DNA of 21,057 nt from Synergistaceae bacterium (GTDB taxonomy: Bacteria > Synergistota > Synergistia > Synergistales > Aminobacteriaceae), in the NCBI GenBank assembly GCA_009776565.1, contig WRNQ01000011.1, positions 1 through 21,057 of the forward strand, given 5' to 3'. Below, one piece after another: positions 6,660 through 14,924 of this stretch (positions within the stretch are counted from its first letter, which is position 1; each line of letters starts with the position of its first letter). The position numbers and the translations under genes are program-made. Under the pieces are notes generated by a model that was not told the DNA's origin, made no database searches, and was given only the letters and a program-made list of their open reading frames with translations.

Positions 6660-6678
6660 AGTGTTACGGGCAAAGGTC

Positions 6679-6787
6679 TACGCAATCGGCGCGAGTGGCC
6701 ATCAGCGGCGGGGCAGAAGACGGTGAGCCTGCAAAATCAATAGCCGGAAAGGATTCCGGTACATTTAAACATGGAGGTGGATAATAA
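6679..6787 (+). promoter_or_regulatory. Structured leader of flagellin 1 with CsrA-like sites
   Basis: Two parts are shared with the second flagellin's leader. The 5' part (6679-6730) holds a 21-nt invariant block (6694-6714) enclosed by pairable arms GGCGCG (6688-6693) and TGAGCC (6724-6729). The 3' part has a hairpin CCGGAA-AGGA-TTCCGG (6744-6759) that presents GGA in its loop, then ACATGGAGG overlapping the Shine-Dalgarno GGAGGTG (6773-6779). GGA in a hairpin loop plus GGA in the Shine-Dalgarno site is the arrangement that lets CsrA repress hag in Bacillus. The FliW-CsrA switch is known there; its action here is inferred. Confidence 0.6.
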
Positions 6788-8872
6788 ATGATTATCAATC
6801 ACAACATTCCCGCGCTGAATACCTATAACAGGTTGACGGCGAATTATCTGGGGATGTCGAGATCGCTGGAAAAACTGGCGTCCGGCCTGCGCATTAACAA
6901 AGCGGCGGACGACGCAGCAGGTCTTGCGATATCCGAGAAAATGAGGTCACAGATCAGAGGCCTCGATCAGGCAGTCAGAAATGCACAGGACGGTATCTCC
7001 CTAATTCAAACAGCAGAAGGCGCATTAAGCGAAACCCATAGCATCCTGCAGAGGATGAGGGAATTGGCTGTCCAAGCGGCAAACGACACCTACACATCTG
7101 AAGACAGACTCGCAATCCAAGCGGAAATCAGCCAGCTTATTTTGGAAGTTGACCGTATTGCGGCGACATCGCAGTTCAACGGCAAAAACCTCTTGAATGG
7201 CGACATGTCCGCGCTCACCTCGACCGATAATATACTGACACAGGTGTTTATGAGAGACGGTCTTAGGGTTGTTGACCAATTCGGGCAGAAAGAGCCTGGC
7301 GGCGGCAACTACAAGATCACGATCACAGCCGAGCCAGGAAAAGCAGAGATCCAAAAAACCGATATCATGAGAGTCAAACACGAGGTGTTTGAAGGCGGGA
7401 AAAGTATGATTCTGATGTCCGGTATAAACGCCACTTATGGGGATCTTGGCGTAGCCAATGACGGCACGTTAAGGCTAAAGGAAGAAGGTGGCGTGTCGAT
7501 TACTTTCACTCATACCGCCTCAGAAAACAGCATTACAGCGACCTACGTAGGAGACCCGGATCTCGGCGGAGTGATCAATGTGGTAGTCAACCTGGTTGAG
7601 GGAACGACTATCCAGGAGGCATACGAATTCCTAAAAGTAGAGATGCCGCGTGTCACGATTGATGGCCCTGATAATGATCCGGCAAGCGTTGTTGGCCGCA
7701 AATTGGGTGACGTCTTGTTCGTGGAAAGGGATATTAATGCGGCGCCAAACACAGGGAGTGCTGAAGACGCAAGCACGGTGACCCCTGCCCTCATCGACGT
7801 GGGCTATGGCGCGCGCATAGGCATGATCGCGCAAGAATTCTCACGGCTCAGGGATATTGACAGGTTCTGGGATGCCAGTGGCAACTTTATTCTCCAGAAT
7901 CCGCAGACCTTAACTCTGACACAGGGCAACGGTTATCAGACAAAAATTACCCTGTTTGACCAAGATTCAATACAGGACGTAACAGATAAGCTGAACAACG
8001 CCATCTACTACGGTCTTAATCAGAATCAGTTTGTCAGTCAGGCGCTCTCCAAGAACTTTGTAACTTACGTGTCCAACCCGGCTTCCGGAGCTGAGTTTAA
8101 GTCAGTCAAAGGAACGTTTATCATTGCTTCAGCCGTCGCCGGCGAGGATGGGAAGATAGCCTTCTCAGGCCCGAGCGCAGTATTAGACGCATTGAGTCTG
8201 ATGACGATCCAAAAAGCCAAAGACAACATATTCACCGTCAATGTCACTGACGCTCATACAAACGCTATTATAGCTAACGGAGTGAGGTTCTCCGGCAATG
8301 TGCTTGTTGGAGTGATCCATCCTAACGTCGATGTGAAGTTCGATTCAAACGCTAATATCAAAGTTTCGGGCAGCAATGCGTATACAGGCGGCGCCGGTGA
8401 TTACGACAAGTCGTTTACACTTAATTCCATCTTTGTGACCAGCGGAATAAAATACACAACATTTGTTCATATCGCAGATCGCACGATGGTACTCCATGTT
8501 GGAGCGAACCAGAAGCAGGACATCGGCGTTGGTATTGCCAATATGTCGGCGGCGTCCCTCGGAATAGCAAACATCCTTGTTACAGACAATGAACGGGCAA
8601 ATAGCGCGATCGGCAAACTCGACATCGCTATCAGCCGCGTATCAGCTGAAAGGGCAAAACTCGGCGCCGTGCAGAACAGGTTGGATCATACGATTGCCAA
8701 CCTGACGACGTCAGCCGAGAATCTGACCGCTGCCGAATCACGCATCAGAGACGTAGACATGGCGAAGGAAATGATGAACTTCACGAAGTATCAGATCCTC
8801 GTAAACGCCGCGACTTCGATGCTTGCGCAGGCAAACCTGATGCCGCAGAGCGTGCTTCAGTTGCTGAGGTAA
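6788..8872 (+). CDS. Flagellin 1 (large, 694 aa)
   Basis: Filament subunit, exported by the flagellar type III system and polymerised at the filament tip. Residues 1-145 are the N-terminal D0/D1 helices, with '[20 protein letters not shown]' (24-43) and the QRMRELAVQ segment (88-96) that in many flagellins is the TLR5-binding face. Residues about 600-694 are the matching C-terminal D1/D0 region ending [17 protein letters not shown]. The 450 residues between are surface-exposed D2/D3-type domains, larger than in typical 280-500 residue flagellins. They include a hook-IN-like stretch ('[20 protein letters not shown]'). Residues 205-336 differ strongly from flagellin 2; almost everything else is shared. 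It begins with ATG after GGAGGTG. Plausible glycosylation sites are Ser/Thr in the central part, but none can be assigned. Confidence 0.97.
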   Translation: MIINHNIPALNTYNRLTANYLGMSRSLEKLASGLRINKAADDAAGLAISEKMRSQIRGLDQAVRNAQDGISLIQTAEGALSETHSILQRMRELAVQAANDTYTSEDRLAIQAEISQLILEVDRIAATSQFNGKNLLNGDMSALTSTDNILTQVFMRDGLRVVDQFGQKEPGGGNYKITITAEPGKAEIQKTDIMRVKHEVFEGGKSMILMSGINATYGDLGVANDGTLRLKEEGGVSITFTHTASENSITATYVGDPDLGGVINVVVNLVEGTTIQEAYEFLKVEMPRVTIDGPDNDPASVVGRKLGDVLFVERDINAAPNTGSAEDASTVTPALIDVGYGARIGMIAQEFSRLRDIDRFWDASGNFILQNPQTLTLTQGNGYQTKITLFDQDSIQDVTDKLNNAIYYGLNQNQFVSQALSKNFVTYVSNPASGAEFKSVKGTFIIASAVAGEDGKIAFSGPSAVLDALSLMTIQKAKDNIFTVNVTDAHTNAIIANGVRFSGNVLVGVIHPNVDVKFDSNANIKVSGSNAYTGGAGDYDKSFTLNSIFVTSGIKYTTFVHIADRTMVLHVGANQKQDIGVGIANMSAASLGIANILVTDNERANSAIGKLDIAISRVSAERAKLGAVQNRLDHTIANLTTSAENLTAAESRIRDVDMAKEMMNFTKYQILVNAATSMLAQANLMPQSVLQLLR

Positions 8873-8989
8873 GAACATCCGAAAACTACAAGGAATGTTC
8901 TGCTGAAAAGAGTGCTCCACGCTATGGTAAGTATGTGAATGAAGATATTTAGTATTGGTTTTATTAATGTTCTTTTTCAGGCGCAGTTT

Positions 8990-9099
8990 TACGCAATCCG
9001 GCGCTAGTGGCCATCAGCGGCGGGGCGGGAGACGGAGAGCCTTAAAAAATTCAACAACCGGAATGGATTCCGGTACATTTAACATGGAGGTGTATAATA
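8990..9099 (+). promoter_or_regulatory. Structured leader of flagellin 2 with CsrA-like sites
   Basis: A copy of the leader of flagellin 1. The 21-nt block is identical (9006-9026), and the enclosing arms GGCGCT (9000-9005) and AGAGCC (9036-9041) keep pairing: the closing pair is U-A here and G-U in the other copy. The GGA-loop hairpin CCGGAA-TGGA-TTCCGG (9058-9073) keeps its stem and changes only the first loop base. ACATGGAGG (9083-9090) again merges with the Shine-Dalgarno site. The linkers between these elements have diverged in sequence. No clear promoter is visible between the genes, so this leader may lie within a two-gene transcript. Confidence 0.6.
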
Positions 9100-11160
9100 T
9101 TGATTATTAATCACAACATTCCCGCGCTTAATACATATAACAGGTTGTCGGCAAACTACCTTGGGATGTCGAGATCGCTGGAGAAACTGGCGTCCGGCCT
9201 GCGCATTAACAAAGCGGCGGACGACGCGGCAGGCCTGGCGATATCCGAGAAAATGAGGTCACAGATCAGAGGCCTCGATCAAGCAGTCAGAAACGCACAG
9301 GACGGTATCTCCCTAATTCAAACGGCAGAAGGCGCATTAAGCGAAACCCATAGCATCCTGCAAAGGATGAGGGAATTGGCTGTCCAGGCGGCAAACGACA
9401 CCTACACATCTGAAGACAGGCTAGCTATTCAAGCGGAAATCGGCCAGCTCATATTGGAAGTTGACCGTATCGCAGCCACGTCGCAGTTCAACGGCAAAAA
9501 CCTCTTGAACGGAGACATGTCCGCGCTCACCTCAACCGACAATATCCTGACTCAGGTATTCATGAGAGACGGGCTCAGGGTTGTCGACCAGTTCGGGCAG
9601 AAAGAACCCGGCGGCGGCAACTACAAGATCACGATCACAGCAGAACCCGGAAAAGCGGAGATTCAAAAAACAGATATAATGAGGGTCAAACACGAGGTGT
9701 TTGAAGGCGGAGACAGGATGCTCCTGATGTCCGGCATCAATATCACTTATGGAGACATGGGGATTACAAACAACGGCTTAGTTAGGATCAACGAAACCGG
9801 TGGCGTAACGTTAACTTTTGGCACGGCAGCTACAAACGAAGTCTCAGCAGAGTATAGTGGGGGAGTTATTGCTATAACGATCAATTTGGCGCCGAATACC
9901 ACTATTCAGGAAGTATATGAGTTTTTGAAAGTCGAGATGCCAAGAGTACAGATAACAGGAACTGAGGATGGAAGAGGCGTCGTCGGGCGCAATTTAGGCG
10001 ACGTGGTGTTCATAGAAAGGGATATTAACGCTGCGCCAAACACAGGACTTGCTTCAGCTGCAACAAAAGCCGGCGCTGTCGACGTTGGCTATGGCGCCCG
10101 CGTTGGAATGATCGCGCAGGAGTTCTCACGGCTACGTGATATTGACAGGTTCTGGGACGCCAGCGGTAACTTCATTCTAGAGAACCCGCAAACATTAACT
10201 CTGACACAGGGCAACGGATACAAGACGAACATCACGCTATTTGACCAGGATTCTGTGCAGGACGTAACAGATAAGCTGAACAACGCCATCTACTACGGAC
10301 TCAACCAGAATCAATTTGTCAGCCAGGCGCTGTCTAAAAACTTTGTCACATACGTGGCCAACCCGGCAACCGGAGCTGAGTTTAAGTCTGTCAAAGGCAC
10401 GTTTGTCATAGCTTCCGCCGTCGCCGGCGAAGACGGGAAGATTTCCTTCTCGGGCCCGAGCACCGTATTAGACGCATTGAGCCTGATGACGATTCAAAAA
10501 GCCAAAGACAATATATTCACCGTCAACGTCACCGACGCCCACACAAACGCTATAATAGCTAACGGTGTGCGGTTCTCCGGCAACGTGCTTGTCGGCGTGA
10601 TTCATCCTAACGTGGATGTAAAGTTCGATTCAAACGCTAATATCAAAGTCTCAGGCAGTAATGCGTATACACTCGAACCTAATTCTGATTACGATAAGTC
10701 GTTTACACTTAATTCCATCTTTGCGACTAGCGGAATAAAATACACAACATTCGTTCATATCGCTGACCGCACGATGGTACTCCATGTCGGAGCAAACCAG
10801 AAGCAGGACATCGGCGTAGGTATCGCCAACATGTCAGCCGCGTCCCTCGGGATCGCAAACATCCTTGTCACTGACAACGAGCGGGCAAATAGCGCGATTG
10901 GCAAGCTTGACATTGCTATCAGCCGTGTATCGGCCGAAAGGGCAAAACTCGGCGCCGTACAGAATAGGTTGGATCATACGATTGCCAACTTGACAACGTC
11001 AGCCGAGAACCTGACCGCAGCCGAATCGCGTATCAGAGACGTAGACATGGCGAAGGAAATGATGAACTTCACGAAGTATCAGATCCTCGTAAACGCCGCA
11101 ACGTCGATGCTGGCGCAGGCAAACCTGATGCCGCAGAGCGTGCTTCAGTTGCTGAGGTAA
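9100..11160 (+). CDS. Flagellin 2 (large, 686 aa, TTG start)
   Basis: A tandem paralogue of flagellin 1 with the same domain plan. Over the first 204 residues I count only two differences (Thr17Ser and Ser115Gly). Residues 205-327 are a divergent block (for example SGGVIAITINLAPNTT where the partner has [15 protein letters not shown]), about nine residues shorter. The remainder is near-identical apart from a small change after SGSNAYT. The start is TTG at 9100, aligned exactly with the ATG of the first gene and placed 9 nt after GGAGG, so TTG appears genuine and should lower translation. An intrinsic terminator follows. Both flagellins may be in one filament or be used under different conditions. 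Confidence 0.96.
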   Translation: MIINHNIPALNTYNRLSANYLGMSRSLEKLASGLRINKAADDAAGLAISEKMRSQIRGLDQAVRNAQDGISLIQTAEGALSETHSILQRMRELAVQAANDTYTSEDRLAIQAEIGQLILEVDRIAATSQFNGKNLLNGDMSALTSTDNILTQVFMRDGLRVVDQFGQKEPGGGNYKITITAEPGKAEIQKTDIMRVKHEVFEGGDRMLLMSGINITYGDMGITNNGLVRINETGGVTLTFGTAATNEVSAEYSGGVIAITINLAPNTTIQEVYEFLKVEMPRVQITGTEDGRGVVGRNLGDVVFIERDINAAPNTGLASAATKAGAVDVGYGARVGMIAQEFSRLRDIDRFWDASGNFILENPQTLTLTQGNGYKTNITLFDQDSVQDVTDKLNNAIYYGLNQNQFVSQALSKNFVTYVANPATGAEFKSVKGTFVIASAVAGEDGKISFSGPSTVLDALSLMTIQKAKDNIFTVNVTDAHTNAIIANGVRFSGNVLVGVIHPNVDVKFDSNANIKVSGSNAYTLEPNSDYDKSFTLNSIFATSGIKYTTFVHIADRTMVLHVGANQKQDIGVGIANMSAASLGIANILVTDNERANSAIGKLDIAISRVSAERAKLGAVQNRLDHTIANLTTSAENLTAAESRIRDVDMAKEMMNFTKYQILVNAATSMLAQANLMPQSVLQLLR

Positions 11161-11240
11161 GAGAATCTATAGACTGCGCGCGGAATGTTCTTATAAAAGA
11201 GAATGCTCCAATGCAATGGAATGTTCTACATACAACGTTC

Positions 11241-11273
11241 AAAAAGGACTCCGGAAAACCTGGAGTCCTTTTT
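11241..11273 (+). terminator. Intrinsic terminator after the flagellin pair
   Basis: A 12-bp perfect stem AAAAAGGACTCC (11241-11252) and GGAGTCCTTTTT (11262-11273) around a 9-nt loop that can pair further. The flanking A and T runs would let it work on both strands. It separates the flagellins from the glycosylation operon. Confidence 0.93.
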
Positions 11274-11407
11274 GCATATTATGTATGAGTGACAAAGAAA
11301 GTCATTTTTTCATAATATGATTATAACGGCGTGGTATTTTATAAAATATTATTAATAATGTAATCAAATAACTATGAAATTCTCCCCTCACAACGTTTAA
11401 TAGCTGT

Positions 11408-11435
11408 TTGATTTGGCTAAATATACCGATATAAT
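11408..11435 (+). promoter_or_regulatory. SigA-type promoter of the glycosylation operon
   Basis: -35 TTGATT (11408-11413), 16-bp spacer, perfect -10 TATAAT (11430-11435). Start of transcription expected near 11442, about 30 nt before the first gene. The stretch from the terminator to here is AT-rich and otherwise empty. Confidence 0.65.
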
Positions 11436-11473
11436 ATTTGAAAAGTGTTATGGGTAGGAAGGGGAAGCGATAC

Positions 11474-11776
11474 ATGGTCAGTAATTACGCCGACATTCTC
11501 AACTGCAATCATTCCGATATTATCATGGACAAGCTACGCGAGATAGAGAAAAACATATTTGATTACAACATAAGCGGCGTCCCGGGAGACGTCGTCAATC
11601 TGTTCTCATTTATAATTGAAAATAACGCAACGTGCCACCCAGACGTCAACATGCTTAATTCTCTCAATAAACTTATGGCCGAGTGTTTAGCCGCCATGCA
11701 AAGCTGCGACTATCTCCTTCTGGCAGACCTCCTCAGTTATAAGCTGTCACCGATTCTGGGAGGTGAGACGCACTAA
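11474..11776 (+). CDS. Small hypothetical protein, first gene of the glycosylation operon
   Basis: A 100-residue, mostly helical, soluble protein that I cannot name. Visible features are 'DIIMDKLREIEKNIFDYN' (helix, about 18-35), 'GDVVNLFSFIIENNA' (about 41-55) and a C-terminal helix pair 'LNSLNKLMAECLAAMQ' and 'DYLLLADLLSYKLSPIL' ending at the stop. The ATG at 11474 follows AGGAAGGGG (11456-11464) with a 9-nt gap; an upstream ATG (11450) and TTG (11438) lack such a site. The stop overlaps the next start by one base (TAATG), so translation with the MAF protein is probably coupled. From its position it could be a partner, chaperone or assembly factor for the MAF enzyme or flagellin; this is inference. 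Confidence 0.75.
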   Translation: MVSNYADILNCNHSDIIMDKLREIEKNIFDYNISGVPGDVVNLFSFIIENNATCHPDVNMLNSLNKLMAECLAAMQSCDYLLLADLLSYKLSPILGGETH

Positions 11777-13878
11777 TGGCCCAGTCTAATAATTCACGCA
11801 TTAGTTCTCGCATAAATACACGCAATCATTCGTCTAATAATCTGCGTAACCATTCTTCTAGTAATTCGCCTGATAATTTGCGCAATAACCAATCAATCTA
11901 CGAACAAAACCTACAGTTGTTAAAAGAATATTACCCGGATTTCTATGATCGGGTCGTATCCCCAGATTTTTCAAATCCAGGGCTCGAATTACATCCACAT
12001 TCCCAGCCGGACAATTGCGTTTTGAAATCCGGAAATATCAACTTAAACCTCCACAGCGCTTATGACGTAGAACGTGAAATGGAAAACCTGTTAGCCCCTC
12101 TCGACCATGACGACGAAAATCAACTGATTTTGATATTCGGGCTTGGGTATGGGCACTGCCTTGACTATATAAAGAAAAAACGTATCAAATATAAGCGTGT
12201 TGTCGTATTTGAGCCATATAACGATATATTGCAGGACACGTTGAAAAAGCGAAGGCTCCATGAACTGTTGGGGCGCAGGGACGTCTATGTCCACCTGTTT
12301 AAAATCCCAAACGAAATGTCGTCGCTCCTGATCCAGGAGGCTATGAGCTCAAGGAATGTAAAGATAATATTTCACATATCATACAGAACGATATATAAGG
12401 ATCTGTACGACAACGTGCTCCGGACGTTCATCAGCGAAAAAACCAGTATCAATACGAGTATTGCGACATTTGAGCATTTTATCGGCGAGTGGACAAATAA
12501 TCAGTTTAAGTCTATAAAGAGGCTGGATCACAGCGCGGCGGCGCTCTACGGCAAATTTAAAGGCGTACCCGGGATAGTCGCGTCTGCCGGCCCCTCACTC
12601 GAAAAACACTTCGACAAGCTGCGGGGGATTTATGACAAAGCCGTAATTGTCTCTCCGGGTACTTCATCCAGGATATTCAACTCCCAAAAAATCGGCTCGC
12701 ATATATCGATGTCGATTGACTCGCAGATATATCAGGCCAATATATATAACGGTTTTAACTTAGATTCCGTACTTGTGGGGTCGTACAGGTTAAACCCACA
12801 GGTGTGCGAGCGTTTCCCCAACAGGGTGTTTCGCGTAATCCTGAACACAGAGTTTATTGCCCGGTACTATAACGAATGGGCAAACCGGGACGTCGGCGCG
12901 GTTGACGACCACGCGTCCGTCGCTTCATCGGCAATCGACCTGCTTTTCAACATGGGCTGTAACCCCATCATTTTGCTCGGCCAAGACCTTTGCTACTACG
13001 ACAACAGGCTCTATGCCGGCGCCGCAAAAAACACATTATCGGGTCAGTATTTGAACATGGTTGAAGACGTAGACATACATGGCGCCAAAGTCTTTACATA
13101 TTCCGGCTTTAAAGCAATGCAGCACGATATGGAGAACATCAACATCCATTACAGGCCATATGTAAAGATTTATAACGCAACAGAGAGCGGCTTAAACATT
13201 CACGGTATTGAAAATGTTACTTTCGACTATATCTTGGAGAAATTCATAAGAAACAACCCATTCAATGTTCCGGAAGTCTTTAAATCAGTTTTTGATGATA
13301 TTGATGAATCAGGCAACAACGCTATTGCTCACAAAGACAATACCACCAATTGGAATAGAGATAGCGTAAGCGTGAGCAAGCGCAGCATGGAAAGCGATAG
13401 CGCCGGCAACAATGCTATTGCTCACAAAGACAATGCCAACCAGAATAACAAGAGCGTTTCAGAGTTTCTAAAGCATGTCCTTGAGGAATGCGGCAAGGCG
13501 GAAGATATTATTAGGGAAAAGGAAGCCGAATTTTCAAAATTTGAAAAACTGAAAGCGCGGGGCGTCGCCAGGAGCAGGCTAAACAGTGAAATGTCCTATA
13601 TTTCCAGTTATAACAAACATCTTGAGGATATAAAATTTTATAAAGACGTCTTACAGAGGAGCACTCAGCAGCAGTTGACATATCACAGGGCGGCTGCAAG
13701 TTATATATCAGACAGCGGCGAGGATTATGACGGGGTCGAGGTATTTGAGAAAAGACTTGACGGCGCGATACTCGACTATATAAATAAAATCAAGATCATA
13801 ATCGCTATGGAAATGGTCGGGGAAGAGGCCATGAAAGACATTGAAAGGAAAGCGCATGAAGGAATTCTTTTGGAATAA
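11776..13878 (+). CDS. Motility-associated factor (MAF) glycosyltransferase, DUF115
   Basis: A 700-residue member of the MAF family. Such proteins in Campylobacter, Helicobacter, Aeromonas and Clostridium attach nonulosonic acids or related sugars to Ser/Thr of flagellin in the cytoplasm before export. An N-terminal Rossmann-like part includes 'QLILIFGLGYGHCLDYI' (about 115-131). The central DUF115 (MptE-like) domain starts at 'GVPGIVASAGPSLEKH' (about 262-277) and includes 'ISMSIDSQIYQ' and 'PIILLGQDLCYYD' (about 398-410), the GQDL element of the family. Residues 5-40 are an Asn/Ser/Arg-rich run. Residues about 510-560 are another low-complexity insert in which GNNAIAHKDN is duplicated 31 residues apart. 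The start overlaps the preceding stop by one base and the 3' end overlaps the dehydratase gene by 23 bp. Substrate sugar is not deducible. Confidence 0.92.
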   Translation: MAQSNNSRISSRINTRNHSSNNLRNHSSSNSPDNLRNNQSIYEQNLQLLKEYYPDFYDRVVSPDFSNPGLELHPHSQPDNCVLKSGNINLNLHSAYDVEREMENLLAPLDHDDENQLILIFGLGYGHCLDYIKKKRIKYKRVVVFEPYNDILQDTLKKRRLHELLGRRDVYVHLFKIPNEMSSLLIQEAMSSRNVKIIFHISYRTIYKDLYDNVLRTFISEKTSINTSIATFEHFIGEWTNNQFKSIKRLDHSAAALYGKFKGVPGIVASAGPSLEKHFDKLRGIYDKAVIVSPGTSSRIFNSQKIGSHISMSIDSQIYQANIYNGFNLDSVLVGSYRLNPQVCERFPNRVFRVILNTEFIARYYNEWANRDVGAVDDHASVASSAIDLLFNMGCNPIILLGQDLCYYDNRLYAGAAKNTLSGQYLNMVEDVDIHGAKVFTYSGFKAMQHDMENINIHYRPYVKIYNATESGLNIHGIENVTFDYILEKFIRNNPFNVPEVFKSVFDDIDESGNNAIAHKDNTTNWNRDSVSVSKRSMESDSAGNNAIAHKDNANQNNKSVSEFLKHVLEECGKAEDIIREKEAEFSKFEKLKARGVARSRLNSEMSYISSYNKHLEDIKFYKDVLQRSTQQQLTYHRAAASYISDSGEDYDGVEVFEKRLDGAILDYINKIKIIIAMEMVGEEAMKDIERKAHEGILLE

Positions 13879-14896
13879 GAAAGTCCTTTTATTGGGCGGT
13901 ACCGGCACTGTCGGCGAGTGCATACTTCAAAAACTGTTGAGCCTTGACGTTAAGACAGTCAGGGTTTTCAGCAGGGACGAGCATAAACAGTTTGCGATGC
14001 AGAACCGTTACCAGGACAGGCGGCTGCGGTTCTTGCTTGGCGACGTCAGGGATCCCGACAGAGTACTAAAGGCTGCCGAAGACATCGACGTGATTTTCAA
14101 CCTTGCCGCACTTAAGCATGTCCCGGCATGTGAATACAACCCCTATGAGGCTGTCAAGACTAATGTGATGGGAACCCAAAACGTCATAAACGCGGCGGTA
14201 TCTCAAAAGGTCGGCCACGTTATACTGACCAGCTCAGATAAGGCAGTGAGTCCGACGAATGCAATGGGCGCGACAAAATTGCTCGCCGAACGGCTGATAT
14301 CGTCGGCCTACTACAGCCAGGGAGCTCATAAAACAGCGTTTTGCGCCGTCAGGTTCGGTAACGTAATGGGTTCGCGCGGTTCAGTAATACCATTATTCAA
14401 GGAGCAAATCATTAACAGCGGTAAAGTGACCATTACCGACCCCTCTATGACCAGGTTTATGATGACGTGCGACGAAGCCGCCGCTTTAACTATGCAGGCG
14501 GCAACGATGGCAAAATACGGCGAAATATTCGTTTTGAAAATGCCCACCCTTCGAGTAGGGGATTTAGCAGAGGTCGTAATCGATCTGACGAGCGAAAAAT
14601 TCAACCTGGACAGGAGTAAGGTGTTCACAGAGGTTATCGGTTTAAGGCCCGGTGAAAAAATGTATGAGGAACTGATGACGGAGGAGGAGTCGGAAGTCGC
14701 CTTTGACCTTGCTAAAATGTATATGATACCGCCTCAGAACTTCTATAACAGATACGTAGAGGCGGATCCGCAAATCAAGAACGCGCCCAAAGGGGAATAC
14801 CGCTCCAAAGACTCCACTCTTTTGACAAAAGGTGAAATTGAGCGTCTTCTCAGATCGTACAAATTGGTCGAATGCCCGGCTCTCCTGAAAAAGTAG
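13856..14896 (+). CDS. Soluble UDP-HexNAc 4,6-dehydratase (FlaA1/CapD/PseB superfamily)
   Basis: A 346-residue extended short-chain dehydrogenase/reductase (polysaccharide biosynthesis protein family) that would dehydrate UDP-GlcNAc or a similar nucleotide sugar to a 4-keto-6-deoxy product. That is the first step to pseudaminic acid, legionaminic acid or bacillosamine-type sugars. Seen directly: NAD(P)-binding GGTGTVG (14-20), 'LLGDVRD', 'NLAALKHVPACEYNPYEAVK', 'SSDKAVSPTNAMGATKLLAE' (126-145) and 'GLRPGEKMYEELMTEEE'. Where PseB has the catalytic Tyr before GATK this protein has Met137, with Lys141 kept. That is the S-M-K type triad described for WbpM-like enzymes, yet the protein is short and lacks the membrane domain of WbpM/PglF. 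ATG at 13856 has AAGGA upstream; the gene overlaps the MAF gene by 23 bp, which indicates coupling. Confidence 0.88.
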   Translation: MKEFFWNKKVLLLGGTGTVGECILQKLLSLDVKTVRVFSRDEHKQFAMQNRYQDRRLRFLLGDVRDPDRVLKAAEDIDVIFNLAALKHVPACEYNPYEAVKTNVMGTQNVINAAVSQKVGHVILTSSDKAVSPTNAMGATKLLAERLISSAYYSQGAHKTAFCAVRFGNVMGSRGSVIPLFKEQIINSGKVTITDPSMTRFMMTCDEAAALTMQAATMAKYGEIFVLKMPTLRVGDLAEVVIDLTSEKFNLDRSKVFTEVIGLRPGEKMYEELMTEEESEVAFDLAKMYMIPPQNFYNRYVEADPQIKNAPKGEYRSKDSTLLTKGEIERLLRSYKLVECPALLKK

Positions 14897-14924
14897 ATAA
14901 TAAATGCAGGATTGGAGAAACAAA

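Noticed and set aside
6679..6730. A cyclic-di-GMP (GEMM) riboswitch in the flagellin leader
   Set aside because: ACGCAA and GC-rich arms invited the idea, but the GGCAAACC and GACGCAAAGCC signatures and the second-stem GGTAGC element are absent or out of order.
8872..8901. Terminator between the two flagellin genes
   Set aside because: AGAACAT/ATGTTCT arms are present (8872-8878/8895-8901), but the loop is long and no T run follows.
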